A stretch of DNA of 64,000 bases from Tistrella mobilis (lineage in GTDB: Bacteria > Pseudomonadota > Alphaproteobacteria > Tistrellales > Tistrellaceae), in the NCBI RefSeq assembly GCF_039634785.1, contig NZ_JBBIAB010000008.1:186001-250000 (forward strand), written 5' to 3'. Shown here in pieces: positions 34,465-43,773 of this stretch. Under the pieces are notes generated by a model, which did not search any database, was not told where the DNA came from, and was given only the letters and a program-made list of their open reading frames with translations. How positions within the stretch are numbered: the stretch's first letter is position 1; every line of letters starts with the position of its first letter. The position numbers and the translations under genes are program-made.

Positions 34465-35991
34465 TTGTCTGCGTCCCCATCACCCGTCCGGCGCCGATCG
34501 CGCCCCGGGCGGCTGGTCGCCTCGCTGCTGGTGACGTCGGCCCTGCTGGCCGTCCCGGTGCTGCTGCCCGTCACGCCGGCCCCGGCTGCAACGCCGCCCT
34601 CCATCGCCGCGGCGACCGCCACCGCCGCCGCCGAGGCGGCGACGCCCCTGCTCGGCGCGAAGAGCCGGGTGCTGGAGAACGGGCTCACCGTCGTGGTGGT
34701 CGAAGACCATCGGATGCCGGTGGTCTCGCATATGGTCTGGTACCGGGTGGGTGCGGCGGACGAGCCGGCCCGCCGCTCGGGCATCGCCCATTTCCTGGAA
34801 CATCTGATGTTCAAGGGCACCGAGCAGACCTCGGGCGATGAATTCTCCCGGCTGATCGCCGAGAATGGCGGCCGCGACAACGCCTTCACCTCTTACGACT
34901 ACACCGCCTATTACCAGAACATCGCGGCCGATCGGCTCGATCTGGTCATGCGGCTTGAAGCCGACCGGATGACCGGGCTGAGGCTTCGGCCCGAAGACAC
35001 CAGAACCGAACTGCAGGTGGTGATCGAAGAGCGTCGCAGCCGCACCGACAACGATCCCCAGACCCGGTTCGGCGAGGCCTATCGGGCCATGGTCTATGCC
35101 GGCCACCCCTATGGCCGGCCGGTGATCGGCTGGCCGGACGAGCTGAAGACGCTCGACCGCGAGGATGCGGTGGCCTTCTACAAGGCGCATTACCACCCCT
35201 CCGCCGCCATCGTCGTGGTCGCAGGCGACGTTCGGGCTGCAGACGTGTTCCGCCTGGCCGCCGAGACCTATGGCCGGATCCCGGATACCGCCGGCTTCGA
35301 CGAGGCGAAGCGCGTGCGTCCGGCGCCGGCGCCGCTGGTGGGCGACCGCCGGCTGGTGCAGGACGCCGCCGGCGTGGCCTCGCCCTCGTGGCGCCGCTCG
35401 TGGCTGGTGCCGCGGGCAGAGGTGTTCGGCCGCGACCGCGAAGAGGCGCTGGATCTGATGACCTTCGCCATGGGCGGCAGCTCGACCTCGCCGCTCTACC
35501 GCCGGCTGGTGGTGGATGAAGGCGTCGCCGTCCAGGCCGGGGCCTATTACGCCGGTGCGCGCGACGAAGGCCAGCTGATGGTCTATGCAGCCCCGGCGCC
35601 GGGTGTCTCGATCACCAGACTTGAAGCGGCGGTCGGCCGCGCGCTGGCCGACATCCTGAAACAGGGCGTCGCCCCCGACGTGCTGGAACGTGCCCGCACC
35701 CGGATGCTGGCCGATGCCGTCTATGCCCGCGACAGCGTGTCGTCCACCGCCAATATGGTGGGGGCGGCCCTTGCCACCGGCGAGACGCTGGAGCGGATCG
35801 AGACCTGGCCGCAGCGTGTGGCCGCGATCACCGGCGATCAGGGCATGGAAGCCCTGCGGGCGGTGATGGGGCCCGATCAGGGCACGGCGACCGGCGTGCT
35901 GCTGCCCGAAGGGCTGGGTGTCGACGATCCCGCACCCGCCGTTGCGGCCACGGCCGTGACCCCGCCCTCCAGCGAGGGGACCGTCCATTGA
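34465..35991 (+). CDS. M16 family zinc metallopeptidase, catalytic subunit
   Basis: About 508 residues with an N-terminal signal/anchor segment (LVASLLVTSALLAVPVLLPV), so it is periplasmic. The inverted zinc motif is HFLEH (about 105-109), with the downstream Glu in the conserved ENGGRDNAFTSYDYTAYYQN context. TTG 34465 is chosen over the open-frame ATG at 34411 because AAGAGGAG (34450-34457) is 7 bases before it. The second, zinc-less M16 protein follows with a TTGA overlap, as in heterodimeric PqqL/YmxG-type peptidases. Together they probably degrade small peptides or signal fragments in the periplasm. Confidence 0.9.
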   Translation: MSASPSPVRRRSRPGRLVASLLVTSALLAVPVLLPVTPAPAATPPSIAAATATAAAEAATPLLGAKSRVLENGLTVVVVEDHRMPVVSHMVWYRVGAADEPARRSGIAHFLEHLMFKGTEQTSGDEFSRLIAENGGRDNAFTSYDYTAYYQNIAADRLDLVMRLEADRMTGLRLRPEDTRTELQVVIEERRSRTDNDPQTRFGEAYRAMVYAGHPYGRPVIGWPDELKTLDREDAVAFYKAHYHPSAAIVVVAGDVRAADVFRLAAETYGRIPDTAGFDEAKRVRPAPAPLVGDRRLVQDAAGVASPSWRRSWLVPRAEVFGRDREEALDLMTFAMGGSSTSPLYRRLVVDEGVAVQAGAYYAGARDEGQLMVYAAPAPGVSITRLEAAVGRALADILKQGVAPDVLERARTRMLADAVYARDSVSSTANMVGAALATGETLERIETWPQRVAAITGDQGMEALRAVMGPDQGTATGVLLPEGLGVDDPAPAVAATAVTPPSSEGTVH

Positions 35992-37445
35992 TCACCGCCC
36001 TGTCGTCTTTCCGTCGTCACATGTCGCCGATTGGTCACGAGGTCCGGCGCCTCGGCCTGCGTATGATCGGCACCATCCTGACCGCGCTGGTGCTGCTGGT
36101 GGTGATCGGGCCGGTGCCGGCGGCACGCGCGCTCGACATCCGCACGCTCACCAGCCCGCAGGGTATCCCCTTCTGGCTGGTACAGGTGTCGGAGCTTCCG
36201 GTGGTCACCGTCGATTTCGCCTTTGCGGGTGGCACCCGGATCGAACCGGCGGCCAAGGCCGGCGCCGCGACGCTCGCCTCGGGCCTTCTGGTCGAAGGGG
36301 CGGGCGACATGGATGGTCCGGCCTTCCAGGACGCGCTGGCCGCACGTGCGGTGGAATTCTCGACCGGTGTCGATCGCGATGCTTTTTCGGGCAGCTTCCG
36401 CAGCCTTGCGACCGAAGCGGAGGCGGCCGCGAAGCTGGTCGGGCTGGCCCTCAGCGCGCCGCGGTTCGATGCCGACGATATCGAGCGCGACCGCAGGCAG
36501 CTGCTGGTCTCGCTGGCACGCTCGGCCGAAAACCCGCAGGCGATCGCCTCGCGCAGCCTGCTCGCCGGGCTGTTTCCGAACGATGCCTACGGCCGTGACA
36601 CCGACGGCACGCCCGAGACCGTGGCCGCGCTGACCCGCGAGGATCTGGCGGCCTATGTCTCGCGCCAGTTCACCCGCAACCGGCTGACCCTGGGGGTGGT
36701 GGGCGACATCACGCCCGAGGCCGCCGGGCGGGTGGTGGATCTGGCCTTTGCCGGCCTGCCCGCCGGCGATGGCCGGCCGAAGACCGATCCGGTCGCCCCC
36801 CGCTTCTTCGGTGAGACGGTGGTCGACCGGCCGATCCCGCAGACCATCATCACCTTCGCCCTGCCGGGCATTCTGCGCAGCGATCCCGACTGGTTTCCGG
36901 CCTTCGTGATGAACCACATCCTGGGCGGCGGCACGTTCACGGCGCGGCTGTTCCGGGAAGTCCGCGAGACGCGCGGGCTTGCCTATAGTGTCGGCACCAC
37001 GCTCTACCCGCTCGACCGGGCCGGCCTGCTCTATGGCTATGCCGCCACCCGCAACGACCGGGCGCGGGAGACGGTTCAGGTCATCCGCGAGCAGATCGCC
37101 CGCTTCGCCGAAGAGGGGCCGACCGAGGCCGAACTCGCCGGCGCCAAGAAATACCTCACCGGATCCTTCCCGCTGTCGCTCGATGGCAGCGGTGCCGTGG
37201 CCGGGCTGCTGGTCACGATGCAGATCCACCACCTGCCGCCCGGCTATCTCGACGACCGGAGCAGCCTGATCGAGGCGGTGACGGCCGACGACGTCAAACG
37301 GGTCGCGAAGCGGCTGCTCGATATCGACAAGCTGTCGGTGGTGATGGTCGGGCAGCCGGCAGACGGGGCCGGATCCGCTGCCCCCGCCGCCGCCCGGATT
37401 TCGGAAAACGGTGCCCGAAGCACCGCGCCCAACAGCATCCAGTGA
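35988..37445 (+). CDS. M16 family peptidase-like subunit lacking the zinc motif
   Basis: A 485-residue M16 homologue. The position of HxxEH is occupied by ASGLLVEGAG, so the zinc-binding and catalytic residues are absent, as in the non-catalytic partner of M16 dimers. Conserved M16 fold parts are FAFAGGTRIEPA, NHILGGGTFTARLFREVRE and RGLAYSVGTTLYPL. A signal segment (MIGTILTALVLLVVIGPV) lies near residues 26-43. The start is TTG 35988, overlapping the upstream stop by 4 bp (TTGA); ATG 36021 or 36063 are alternatives. It should be the structural half that forms the closed peptide chamber with its neighbour. Confidence 0.88.
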   Translation: MITALSSFRRHMSPIGHEVRRLGLRMIGTILTALVLLVVIGPVPAARALDIRTLTSPQGIPFWLVQVSELPVVTVDFAFAGGTRIEPAAKAGAATLASGLLVEGAGDMDGPAFQDALAARAVEFSTGVDRDAFSGSFRSLATEAEAAAKLVGLALSAPRFDADDIERDRRQLLVSLARSAENPQAIASRSLLAGLFPNDAYGRDTDGTPETVAALTREDLAAYVSRQFTRNRLTLGVVGDITPEAAGRVVDLAFAGLPAGDGRPKTDPVAPRFFGETVVDRPIPQTIITFALPGILRSDPDWFPAFVMNHILGGGTFTARLFREVRETRGLAYSVGTTLYPLDRAGLLYGYAATRNDRARETVQVIREQIARFAEEGPTEAELAGAKKYLTGSFPLSLDGSGAVAGLLVTMQIHHLPPGYLDDRSSLIEAVTADDVKRVAKRLLDIDKLSVVMVGQPADGAGSAAPAAARISENGARSTAPNSIQ

Positions 37446-37474
37446 CGTCCCAACAAGGACAAAGCATCAGCATC

Positions 37475-38758
37475 ATGGCCAAGACTCTGCCGTTCTCGAT
37501 CGATTTCACCGGATGCCTCGCCGATACCGGGGCGGAATGCGGGGCGCTGCTCGACCAGACCCGGTCGGCGCTGGCACGTCTGCAAGGCTGGCAGGCCGAC
37601 GGAACCCTGCCCCTGCTGCGCCTGCCGGCCGCCCGCGACGATCTGGCGGCGCTGGAGCCGCTGGTGCTGCGCTGGCGCGACGAGGCGTCGGATGTTCTGG
37701 TGCTGGGCATCGGCGGCTCCAGCCTGGGCGCGCAGGCGCTGCTGGAGCTGCGCGATCCCGAGGATCGCGGCCCGCGCATTCACACCCCCGACAATGTCGA
37801 TCCGGTGAGCTTCCGCCGGCTGGTGGATGGCCTGGACTGGGCCGGGACGCGGGTGCTGGCCGTGTCGAAATCCGGCGGGACAGTCGAGACGGTGGCGCAG
37901 CTGCTTCTGGTCCTGGACCGCATGGAGGCATCCCTCGGTCGTGATGCGACCGCGGCACGGCTGGTCGTGGTGGCGGAGCCCGGCAACTCGCCGCTGCGCC
38001 GGATCGCCGACGACTACGGCGTCGAGACCTTCGATCACGACCCGAATGTCGGCGGCCGGTTCTCGGTGCTGTCTCTGGTCGGCCTGCTGCCGGCCATGCT
38101 GGGCGGCGTGGATGCGGTGGCGATCCGCGAGGGCGCCGCGGCGGTTCTCGACCAGGCCTTTGCCGGGGGTGACCCGGCCGGGATCCCGGCGGCGATGGGG
38201 GCTGCGGCGACGGCGGCGCTGATGCAGCACAAGGGCATCTCGCAGGCGGTGCAGTTCGGCTATGTCGACCGGCTGGCCCGTTTCGGCGAGTGGTGGCGGC
38301 AGCTGGTGGGGGAAAGCCTCGGCAAGCAGGGCATCGGTCTGGCGCCGGTCTTTGCCCGCGGGGCGACCGACCAGCACAGCCAGCTGCAGCTCTATCTCGA
38401 TGGTCCGCGCGACAAGCTGGTGACGGTGATCGAGCCGCCGGCGGAGCAGCAGCCGGCCTGGCGGATCACGCCCGAGGCGGCGACGCGCTATGGCGTTCCC
38501 TATCTCGCCGGCCGCAGCCTGGGCGATCTGATCGCGGCCGAGGCCCGGGCCACGGCCGAGAGCCTGATCGCCGAGGGCCGCCCGACCATCCGGATGAAGC
38601 TGGATGCGGTCGACGGGCGGACGATCGGCGCGCTGATGATGACGGCGATGATCGAAACCATCCTTCTGGCCGATCTGCTGGCGGTGGATCCCTTCGATCA
38701 GCCTGCGGTTGAGAAGGGCAAGGTCCTGACCCGCGAATATCTGGCCGCCGCCGGCTGA
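37475..38758 (+). CDS. pgi: Glucose-6-phosphate isomerase
   Basis: A 427-residue phosphoglucose isomerase that interconverts glucose-6-phosphate and fructose-6-phosphate. It has [13 protein letters not shown] (about 81-93), the phosphate-binding SKSGGTVET (about 131-139), and the catalytic segment with [14 protein letters not shown] and [10 protein letters not shown]. It is shorter than E. coli Pgi (549), matching the compact alphaproteobacterial/firmicute form. The open frame starts at GTG 37442, inside the M16 stop (GTGA); ATG 37475 ([10 protein letters not shown]) fits family starts better. It sits between the M16 pair and mutL without an obvious promoter, so it may be co-transcribed with both. 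Confidence 0.93.
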   Translation: MAKTLPFSIDFTGCLADTGAECGALLDQTRSALARLQGWQADGTLPLLRLPAARDDLAALEPLVLRWRDEASDVLVLGIGGSSLGAQALLELRDPEDRGPRIHTPDNVDPVSFRRLVDGLDWAGTRVLAVSKSGGTVETVAQLLLVLDRMEASLGRDATAARLVVVAEPGNSPLRRIADDYGVETFDHDPNVGGRFSVLSLVGLLPAMLGGVDAVAIREGAAAVLDQAFAGGDPAGIPAAMGAAATAALMQHKGISQAVQFGYVDRLARFGEWWRQLVGESLGKQGIGLAPVFARGATDQHSQLQLYLDGPRDKLVTVIEPPAEQQPAWRITPEAATRYGVPYLAGRSLGDLIAAEARATAESLIAEGRPTIRMKLDAVDGRTIGALMMTAMIETILLADLLAVDPFDQPAVEKGKVLTREYLAAAG

Positions 38759-38772
38759 GGTATCGTCGCCCG

Positions 38773-40701
38773 ATGTCCCGGATCCGCCGCCTGCCCGAAA
38801 CCCTGGTCAACCGCATCGCCGCCGGTGAGGTGGTGGAGCGGCCGGCGGCGGCGGTGAAGGAACTGGTCGAGAATGCGATCGATGCCGGTGCCCGGCAGGT
38901 CGATGTGGTGCTGGGGGCGGGCGGGCGCAGCCTGATCGCCGTCACCGATGACGGTATCGGCATGGACGCCGATGATCTGGAACTCGCCATCGAGCGCCAT
39001 GCGACCTCGAAGCTCGCCGATGACGATCTGGTCGAGATCGACACGCTGGGTTTCCGGGGCGAGGCCCTGCCCTCGATCGGCGCGGTGGCGCGGCTGCGCA
39101 TCACCAGCCGTCGGCGCGGGGCGGATACGGCGCTTGAAATTGCGGTCGAGGGCGGCATAAGGGCGCCGGTGAAGCCGGCATCGGGCCCCCCAGGCACCCG
39201 GGTCGAGGTCCGCGACCTGTTCTACGCCACGCCGGCCCGGCTCAAATTCCTGAAGGCGGAACGCACCGAGACCCAGGCGGTGGCCGATGCGCTTCGCCGC
39301 CTGGCCATGGCCTATCCCGAGATCGGCTTTTCGCTGGCCGATGGCGAGCGCCGGATCTTCGCCTTCCGGCCCGAGACGGGAAGCGGTGCCGAGGCGCGCC
39401 TCGCCCGGCTCGGCCGGATCATGGGGCGGGATTTTGCCGCCAATGCGCTGGAGATCGAGGCCGAGCGCGACCTGCTGCGCCTGGAGGGCCATGCCGGCCT
39501 GCCGACGCTGAACCGCGGCACGGCGCAGCACCAGTATCTGTTCGTCAACGGCCGGCCGGTGCGCGACCGGCTGATGCAGGGGGTGGTGCGGGCCGCCTAT
39601 CAGGATTTCCTGGCCCGCGACCGGCATCCGATGGTCGCCCTGTTCCTGACCGTGCCGGCCCGGCTGGTGGATGTGAATGTCCATCCCGCCAAGGCCGAGG
39701 TGCGGTTCCGCGACCCGCAGCTCGTCCGCGGCCTGATCATCGGGGCGCTGCGCCACGCCCTGGCCGAGGCCGGCCACCGCGCGGCGACGGCCCTGGGTGG
39801 GGTGGGGCCCCTGGGTGGGGTGGGGCCGCTCGGTACCGTCAATCAGGCGGTTCTGCCGGCCACGGCACCCCGGCCGGTGCCGGGTGCTGCCGGGGCGGGG
39901 CAGGATTCGCTCTGGTCGGCGGCGCGGGCCGCGGCGGCCGGCGTTCTGCCGGACCGTCCCGACCCGCAGGCCGCCGCACGGGCGACGGCATTCTGGGCGC
40001 CCCCGGTCAACGAGGCAGTGCTGCCGCATGAGCTTGCCGATCGGGGTGTCGCCGCGCCCGCACCACCCGCTGCCCGCGGGGCGGCCCCTGCAGATCACGT
40101 CGCCGACGAGGCGACCCGCGCCCATCCCCTGGGGGCGGCTCTGGCGCAGCTGCACGACACCTATATCCTGGCCGAAACCCGCGACGGCCTGGTCGTGGTC
40201 GACCAGCATGCCGCCCATGAACGCCTGGTGTACGAGCGGATGAAGCGGCATATGGCCGAGGCCGGCGTGCCCTCGCAGGGGCTGCTGCTACCCGAAGTGG
40301 TGGAGCTGGACGAGGCGGTGGCCGACGGCCTGCTCCGGCGGGCGGCCGAGCTGGGGCGGCTGGGGCTGGAGATCGAGGCCTTCGGGCCCGGGGCGGTGCT
40401 GGTTCGTGGCGTGCCGGCCCTGCTGGGCCGGGTGGATGCGCAGGGGCTGGTCCGCGACCTCGGCGACGAGATCGCCGAATATGACGAGGCCCTGGCGCTG
40501 GCGGACCGGCTGGAAGCGGTCTGTGCCACCATGGCCTGCCATGGCAGCGTGCGTGCCGGCCGCCGGCTGACGGTCCCTGAGATGAACGCCCTGCTGCGCG
40601 AGATGGAGATCACGCCACATTCCGGCCAGTGCAATCATGGCCGGCCGACCTGGGTATCGCTGGACCGCGCCGCGATCGAACGGCTGTTCGGGCGCCGATG
40701 A
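38773..40701 (+). CDS. mutL: DNA mismatch repair protein MutL, endonuclease type
   Basis: A 642-residue MutL. The N-terminal GHKL ATPase has [16 protein letters not shown] (about 27-42), DDGIGM and [12 protein letters not shown]. The C-terminal dimer domain carries [18 protein letters not shown] with Asp 477 and Glu 483: the DQHA-x2-E-x4-E metal motif of MutL proteins that nick DNA themselves. CHGSVRAGR and [10 protein letters not shown] complete the site. The organism would therefore not need MutH. The linker contains two copies of a 6-residue Gly/Val/Pro/Leu unit encoded by an 18-bp tandem repeat. It ends with a 4-bp overlap with the next gene (ATGA). Confidence 0.96.
   Translation: MSRIRRLPETLVNRIAAGEVVERPAAAVKELVENAIDAGARQVDVVLGAGGRSLIAVTDDGIGMDADDLELAIERHATSKLADDDLVEIDTLGFRGEALPSIGAVARLRITSRRRGADTALEIAVEGGIRAPVKPASGPPGTRVEVRDLFYATPARLKFLKAERTETQAVADALRRLAMAYPEIGFSLADGERRIFAFRPETGSGAEARLARLGRIMGRDFAANALEIEAERDLLRLEGHAGLPTLNRGTAQHQYLFVNGRPVRDRLMQGVVRAAYQDFLARDRHPMVALFLTVPARLVDVNVHPAKAEVRFRDPQLVRGLIIGALRHALAEAGHRAATALGGVGPLGGVGPLGTVNQAVLPATAPRPVPGAAGAGQDSLWSAARAAAAGVLPDRPDPQAAARATAFWAPPVNEAVLPHELADRGVAAPAPPAARGAAPADHVADEATRAHPLGAALAQLHDTYILAETRDGLVVVDQHAAHERLVYERMKRHMAEAGVPSQGLLLPEVVELDEAVADGLLRRAAELGRLGLEIEAFGPGAVLVRGVPALLGRVDAQGLVRDLGDEIAEYDEALALADRLEAVCATMACHGSVRAGRRLTVPEMNALLREMEITPHSGQCNHGRPTWVSLDRAAIERLFGRR
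39791..39826 (+). repeat. 18-bp perfect tandem repeat in the mutL linker, G-quadruplex-like
   Basis: CCCTGGGTGGGGTGGGGC occurs twice head to tail (39791-39808 and 39809-39826). It encodes two copies of a six-residue Leu-Gly-Gly-Val-Gly-Pro-like unit in the linker between the ATPase and endonuclease domains. The coding strand has six G runs (GGG, GGGG, GGGG twice), which could fold as a G-quadruplex. Repeat number could vary between strains without breaking the frame. Confidence 0.85.
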
Positions 40702-41885
40702 AGAAGAGACGTATTCCCGCTCGAAACTGGCTTGTGCTGATCGCCCTGCTTCCGGGCCTGGGGGGATGTGCAATCCCCGCGGTTGCCGATCCGCGTGCAG
40801 TTGGGGGGCTCCAGTTTCTGGACGATCGGGTTTTGCGGGCAGACGACGGACCGCTGCGCATCCCTGCGGGGGGGCTGTCCGAGGTGGCTGCAGTAGATGC
40901 GATGTCCCCCGAAGGCCGCGAGCGTTTCGTGTTTATCGTCGATGATCGTAAGGAGAAGTATGGGCCAGCGCGAGCGCTGGAAGCCGAACTGATCTTCGAT
41001 CTGGCTCGACATCGCTTTTCTGTGGGCGATCGGCGCTGGCGATTTCTGGCGACCGCCACGGCTCCCGATGTGGCACGGCCCGCCATCATCGATGGTGAAG
41101 CTCTTCGTGTTGACCGGCGTTCCGGCCTGTTTATCTGGGCGTCGGAAGGCGATACCTGGCGAAAATCCATGCCGGGTATCTTCGAGAGCACGCCCGACGG
41201 CGTGCTCCGTCGTGCATTTCCCCTTCCTGCCGTCTTCGTGCCCGATCGTCCGGGCGCCCCTGGCGCGGGTGTTCGCCCCAACAGGGGTTTTGAGGCCCTG
41301 GACGTGGATGTTGATGGCCGGCGGATCATTTTCATGAATGAGGACAGCCTCGCTCAAGACGGTGCGGCCGGCGCACCGGGTGAGGGGCCACCCGTCAGGG
41401 TCACCGTGATGAACCGCGAGACCGGCGACGTGCTCGGTCAGCACGTCTACCGTCTGGATTTCTTTCCGGACCCTCCTCGGGACGACCTGCGGGGGGGGAC
41501 CGGGGCCACAGGCGCCGTTTCGATGCTGTGGCTCGAGGACGGCAGCTATCTCGTCCTTGAGCGTGCCTTCAGGCGGGACGCGGGTGTTCGCATCCGGCTT
41601 TATCATGTCGATCCTGCGGAAGCCGATGATGTCAGGGACCTGTGGTCGCTCGCCGGGTGGCATGGCCGGGCTGCCCGGAAGACCTTGCTTGGCGACCTCC
41701 TGGCGGCCGGCCTGCGGGCCGACAACTGGGAGGGCATGGCCTTCGGGCCCGACCTGCCGGATGGCCGGAAGACCCTGGTCCTGGTCACGGACGACAATTT
41801 CAATCAGCTGTTTCAGTCGACCATCATTGCCTGGATCGCCCTGCCGTCCTTCGACGAGATCAGGGCGCGCCGGCCGGCGCAATGA
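40698..41885 (+). CDS. Phytase-esterase-like lipoprotein (PF13449-type)
   Basis: About 395 residues. After a basic start ([20 protein letters not shown]) a lipobox LGGC makes Cys 24 or so the lipidated residue. The body fits the esterase-like-activity-of-phytase family: [65 protein letters not shown] and [20 protein letters not shown] are the propeller repeats. Enzyme activity is not proven for this family. The start overlaps the mutL stop (ATGA), but the codon usage is less GC-biased than its neighbours, with more T-ending codons. It may be a later insertion behind mutL. Confidence 0.78.
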   Translation: MKKRRIPARNWLVLIALLPGLGGCAIPAVADPRAVGGLQFLDDRVLRADDGPLRIPAGGLSEVAAVDAMSPEGRERFVFIVDDRKEKYGPARALEAELIFDLARHRFSVGDRRWRFLATATAPDVARPAIIDGEALRVDRRSGLFIWASEGDTWRKSMPGIFESTPDGVLRRAFPLPAVFVPDRPGAPGAGVRPNRGFEALDVDVDGRRIIFMNEDSLAQDGAAGAPGEGPPVRVTVMNRETGDVLGQHVYRLDFFPDPPRDDLRGGTGATGAVSMLWLEDGSYLVLERAFRRDAGVRIRLYHVDPAEADDVRDLWSLAGWHGRAARKTLLGDLLAAGLRADNWEGMAFGPDLPDGRKTLVLVTDDNFNQLFQSTIIAWIALPSFDEIRARRPAQ

Positions 41886-42171
41886 GATCGTTCACTTACC
41901 TGTGGTTGATAGATTGGATGAAGTAAACGCCGTCTTAGATTGCAACCATGGCGTTTTGTAATGGCAAACATCTTGACCGATGCGCGTGCGCTGCTAGATC
42001 TTTTGTCCATAGGTTGCATGTCTTCGCGCTGGCTCTACCCATCATGATCCACCGGCCCCATCCGGCCGGGTGAGGGGGGAATGCAGGTTGCAGGATGCGG
42101 AAAAATCCGCGGCTGCGATCCTGTGCCGGTGTGCGGGCAGCGCCGCCGTTCACCGAACCGGGACATGGACC

Positions 42172-43773
42172 ATGACACTCAGGGCCGTTGCCGTCTCCGC
42201 CCCCGACTGGGTGGCGGGTGCGAAGGATGATCGTGCGCTGAACAGCCGCGACGCGGCGAGCCTCTACAATGCCTGCCGGGTCGCCGCGGCCGAAGCCGCG
42301 GCCGGCTGTGGCGCCTGGGGCGCCTCCAACTGGGCGGCGGCCGATCCTCGCGCGGCCCGTGCCGCCGCCAGGGCCTCGACCCTGCTGATGTATTCCATGG
42401 ACGACATGCCCGCCTTCCGGGCATTGATCGAGCGGCAGCGCCCGAACCTGCTGCTGATCGGGGCCATGTCGCTCTGTCTGCCGGGCGCCGTGGCCTGCGC
42501 GCGGGAGGCCCGGGAGATTCTGGGGGATCGGGTGGCGGTCGTCCTCGGCGGGCGCCATGCCAGCGAGACGGTCTGGCTGCCCGACCGCAGCGACCGGCGG
42601 GCGGCCACGCTCAGGCGGCATGCCGGTGCACCGCTGGAGCTGATCCATGCCGGCCGGCTGCCGGCGGTGTTCGATGCCGTGGCGATGGGCGATGGCGAAT
42701 ATCTGATCGCCGCTCTGGGGCGGGCGGTGGAGGCGGCGGTCCGCCGGGGCCTCCATCCGGCGGCGCTGTTCCACGAGATCGATCCGGCCACCCCGGGTGA
42801 CTGGATCCTCGGCCTGGATGATCGCGGCCGCCCCGGCTATCTGGTCTCGCGGGGGGTGGCGATGAACCAGATGGCCCTGCCCAGCCCCGCCCGGACCTTT
42901 GGGGTCTCGGCCAGTTTCGGCGTGTTCGGCGGGCGCATGACCGCACATGTCTTCAGCGATATCGGCCGCGGCTGCGTCTATGACTGCAATTTCTGTTCGG
43001 AGCGGGTGTCGGCCACCGGCGGGGTGCGCGACCTTGCCAACAGCGCCGACCGGCTGCACGGGCAGCTCGCCGCCGCCTGCCGGACGATTGCCGAGGACTG
43101 GCCGGGCCGCCGGGCCAGCGCGTTCTGCGAGGATTCGGTGCTGCTGGGCGGTGCCACCCGGCTGATCGACCGGTTCTGCGACCTGATGGACCGCCAGCCG
43201 CTCGACATCCGCTTCGGCGGGCAGCTGACCATCGACCAGATCCTGACCCGGCCCGCCGAGGTGGCGCGCCTGGCCCGTGCCGGCCTATCCTATGTGTTCA
43301 TCGGGGTCGAGACCCTGTCGCCAGAGGAGATCGGGGGCATGAGCAAGGATGTCGGCCGCAAGCGGGCCTCGTGGACCGATCGCATGCACCGCGCCTTCGA
43401 CGTGCTGGGAGAGGCCGGCATCGATTGCGGCTGTGCCGTGCTGTTCGGCCTGGGCGAGCGCCATGAAAGCCGCCTGGCCCTGCTCGACACGCTCGACCGT
43501 TTCCGTCTGAGCCATGGTGCGCCCGACCCGATCAGCCTGAACTGGGCGGTCCAGCATCCGCTGTGTGGCGAGGATGGCGGGGCCGGTTACGACTATGTCG
43601 ACTGGGGGACGCCGGAAGGCCCCTATCTGGACCTGTTCCACAATTTCGGCGAGGCGTCGCTGCGCTATCCGCTGCCGCAGGTGGGGGCGCCGCGTCTGGC
43701 AGAGGTAGCAGAGGTCGTCGCCGCCGCCGATGCCGTGCGCGGCCGGCCCCTCGGCGGCAGGCTGGCCTCGTGA
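42172..43773 (+). CDS. B12-binding-domain radical SAM protein
   Basis: A 533-residue iron-sulphur enzyme. Residues about 70-190 form a cobalamin-binding-like Rossmann domain (PNLLLIGAMSLCLPG, VVLGGRHASETVW, then AVAMGDGEYLIAALG, the GxGE-type end) that lacks the DxHxxG cobalt-ligating motif. The radical SAM core has GRGCVYDCNFCSE, with Cys 268, 272 and 275 as the CxxxCxxC cluster ligands, followed by FIGVETLSPEEI and CGCAVLFGLGE. It belongs to the BchE/oxygen-independent cyclase-like superfamily; its substrate is unknown. The start codon of the following PLP gene overlaps its stop by 4 bp (GTGA). No B12 riboswitch is recognisable upstream, although the 286-bp leader is unusual in composition. 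Confidence 0.88.
   Translation: MTLRAVAVSAPDWVAGAKDDRALNSRDAASLYNACRVAAAEAAAGCGAWGASNWAAADPRAARAAARASTLLMYSMDDMPAFRALIERQRPNLLLIGAMSLCLPGAVACAREAREILGDRVAVVLGGRHASETVWLPDRSDRRAATLRRHAGAPLELIHAGRLPAVFDAVAMGDGEYLIAALGRAVEAAVRRGLHPAALFHEIDPATPGDWILGLDDRGRPGYLVSRGVAMNQMALPSPARTFGVSASFGVFGGRMTAHVFSDIGRGCVYDCNFCSERVSATGGVRDLANSADRLHGQLAAACRTIAEDWPGRRASAFCEDSVLLGGATRLIDRFCDLMDRQPLDIRFGGQLTIDQILTRPAEVARLARAGLSYVFIGVETLSPEEIGGMSKDVGRKRASWTDRMHRAFDVLGEAGIDCGCAVLFGLGERHESRLALLDTLDRFRLSHGAPDPISLNWAVQHPLCGEDGGAGYDYVDWGTPEGPYLDLFHNFGEASLRYPLPQVGAPRLAEVAEVVAAADAVRGRPLGGRLAS

Noticed and set aside
41886-42171. B12 (cobalamin) riboswitch upstream of the radical SAM gene
   Set aside because: I looked for the conserved B12-box sequence and long base-paired core and did not see them; only a short 5-bp stem near 42098 was found.
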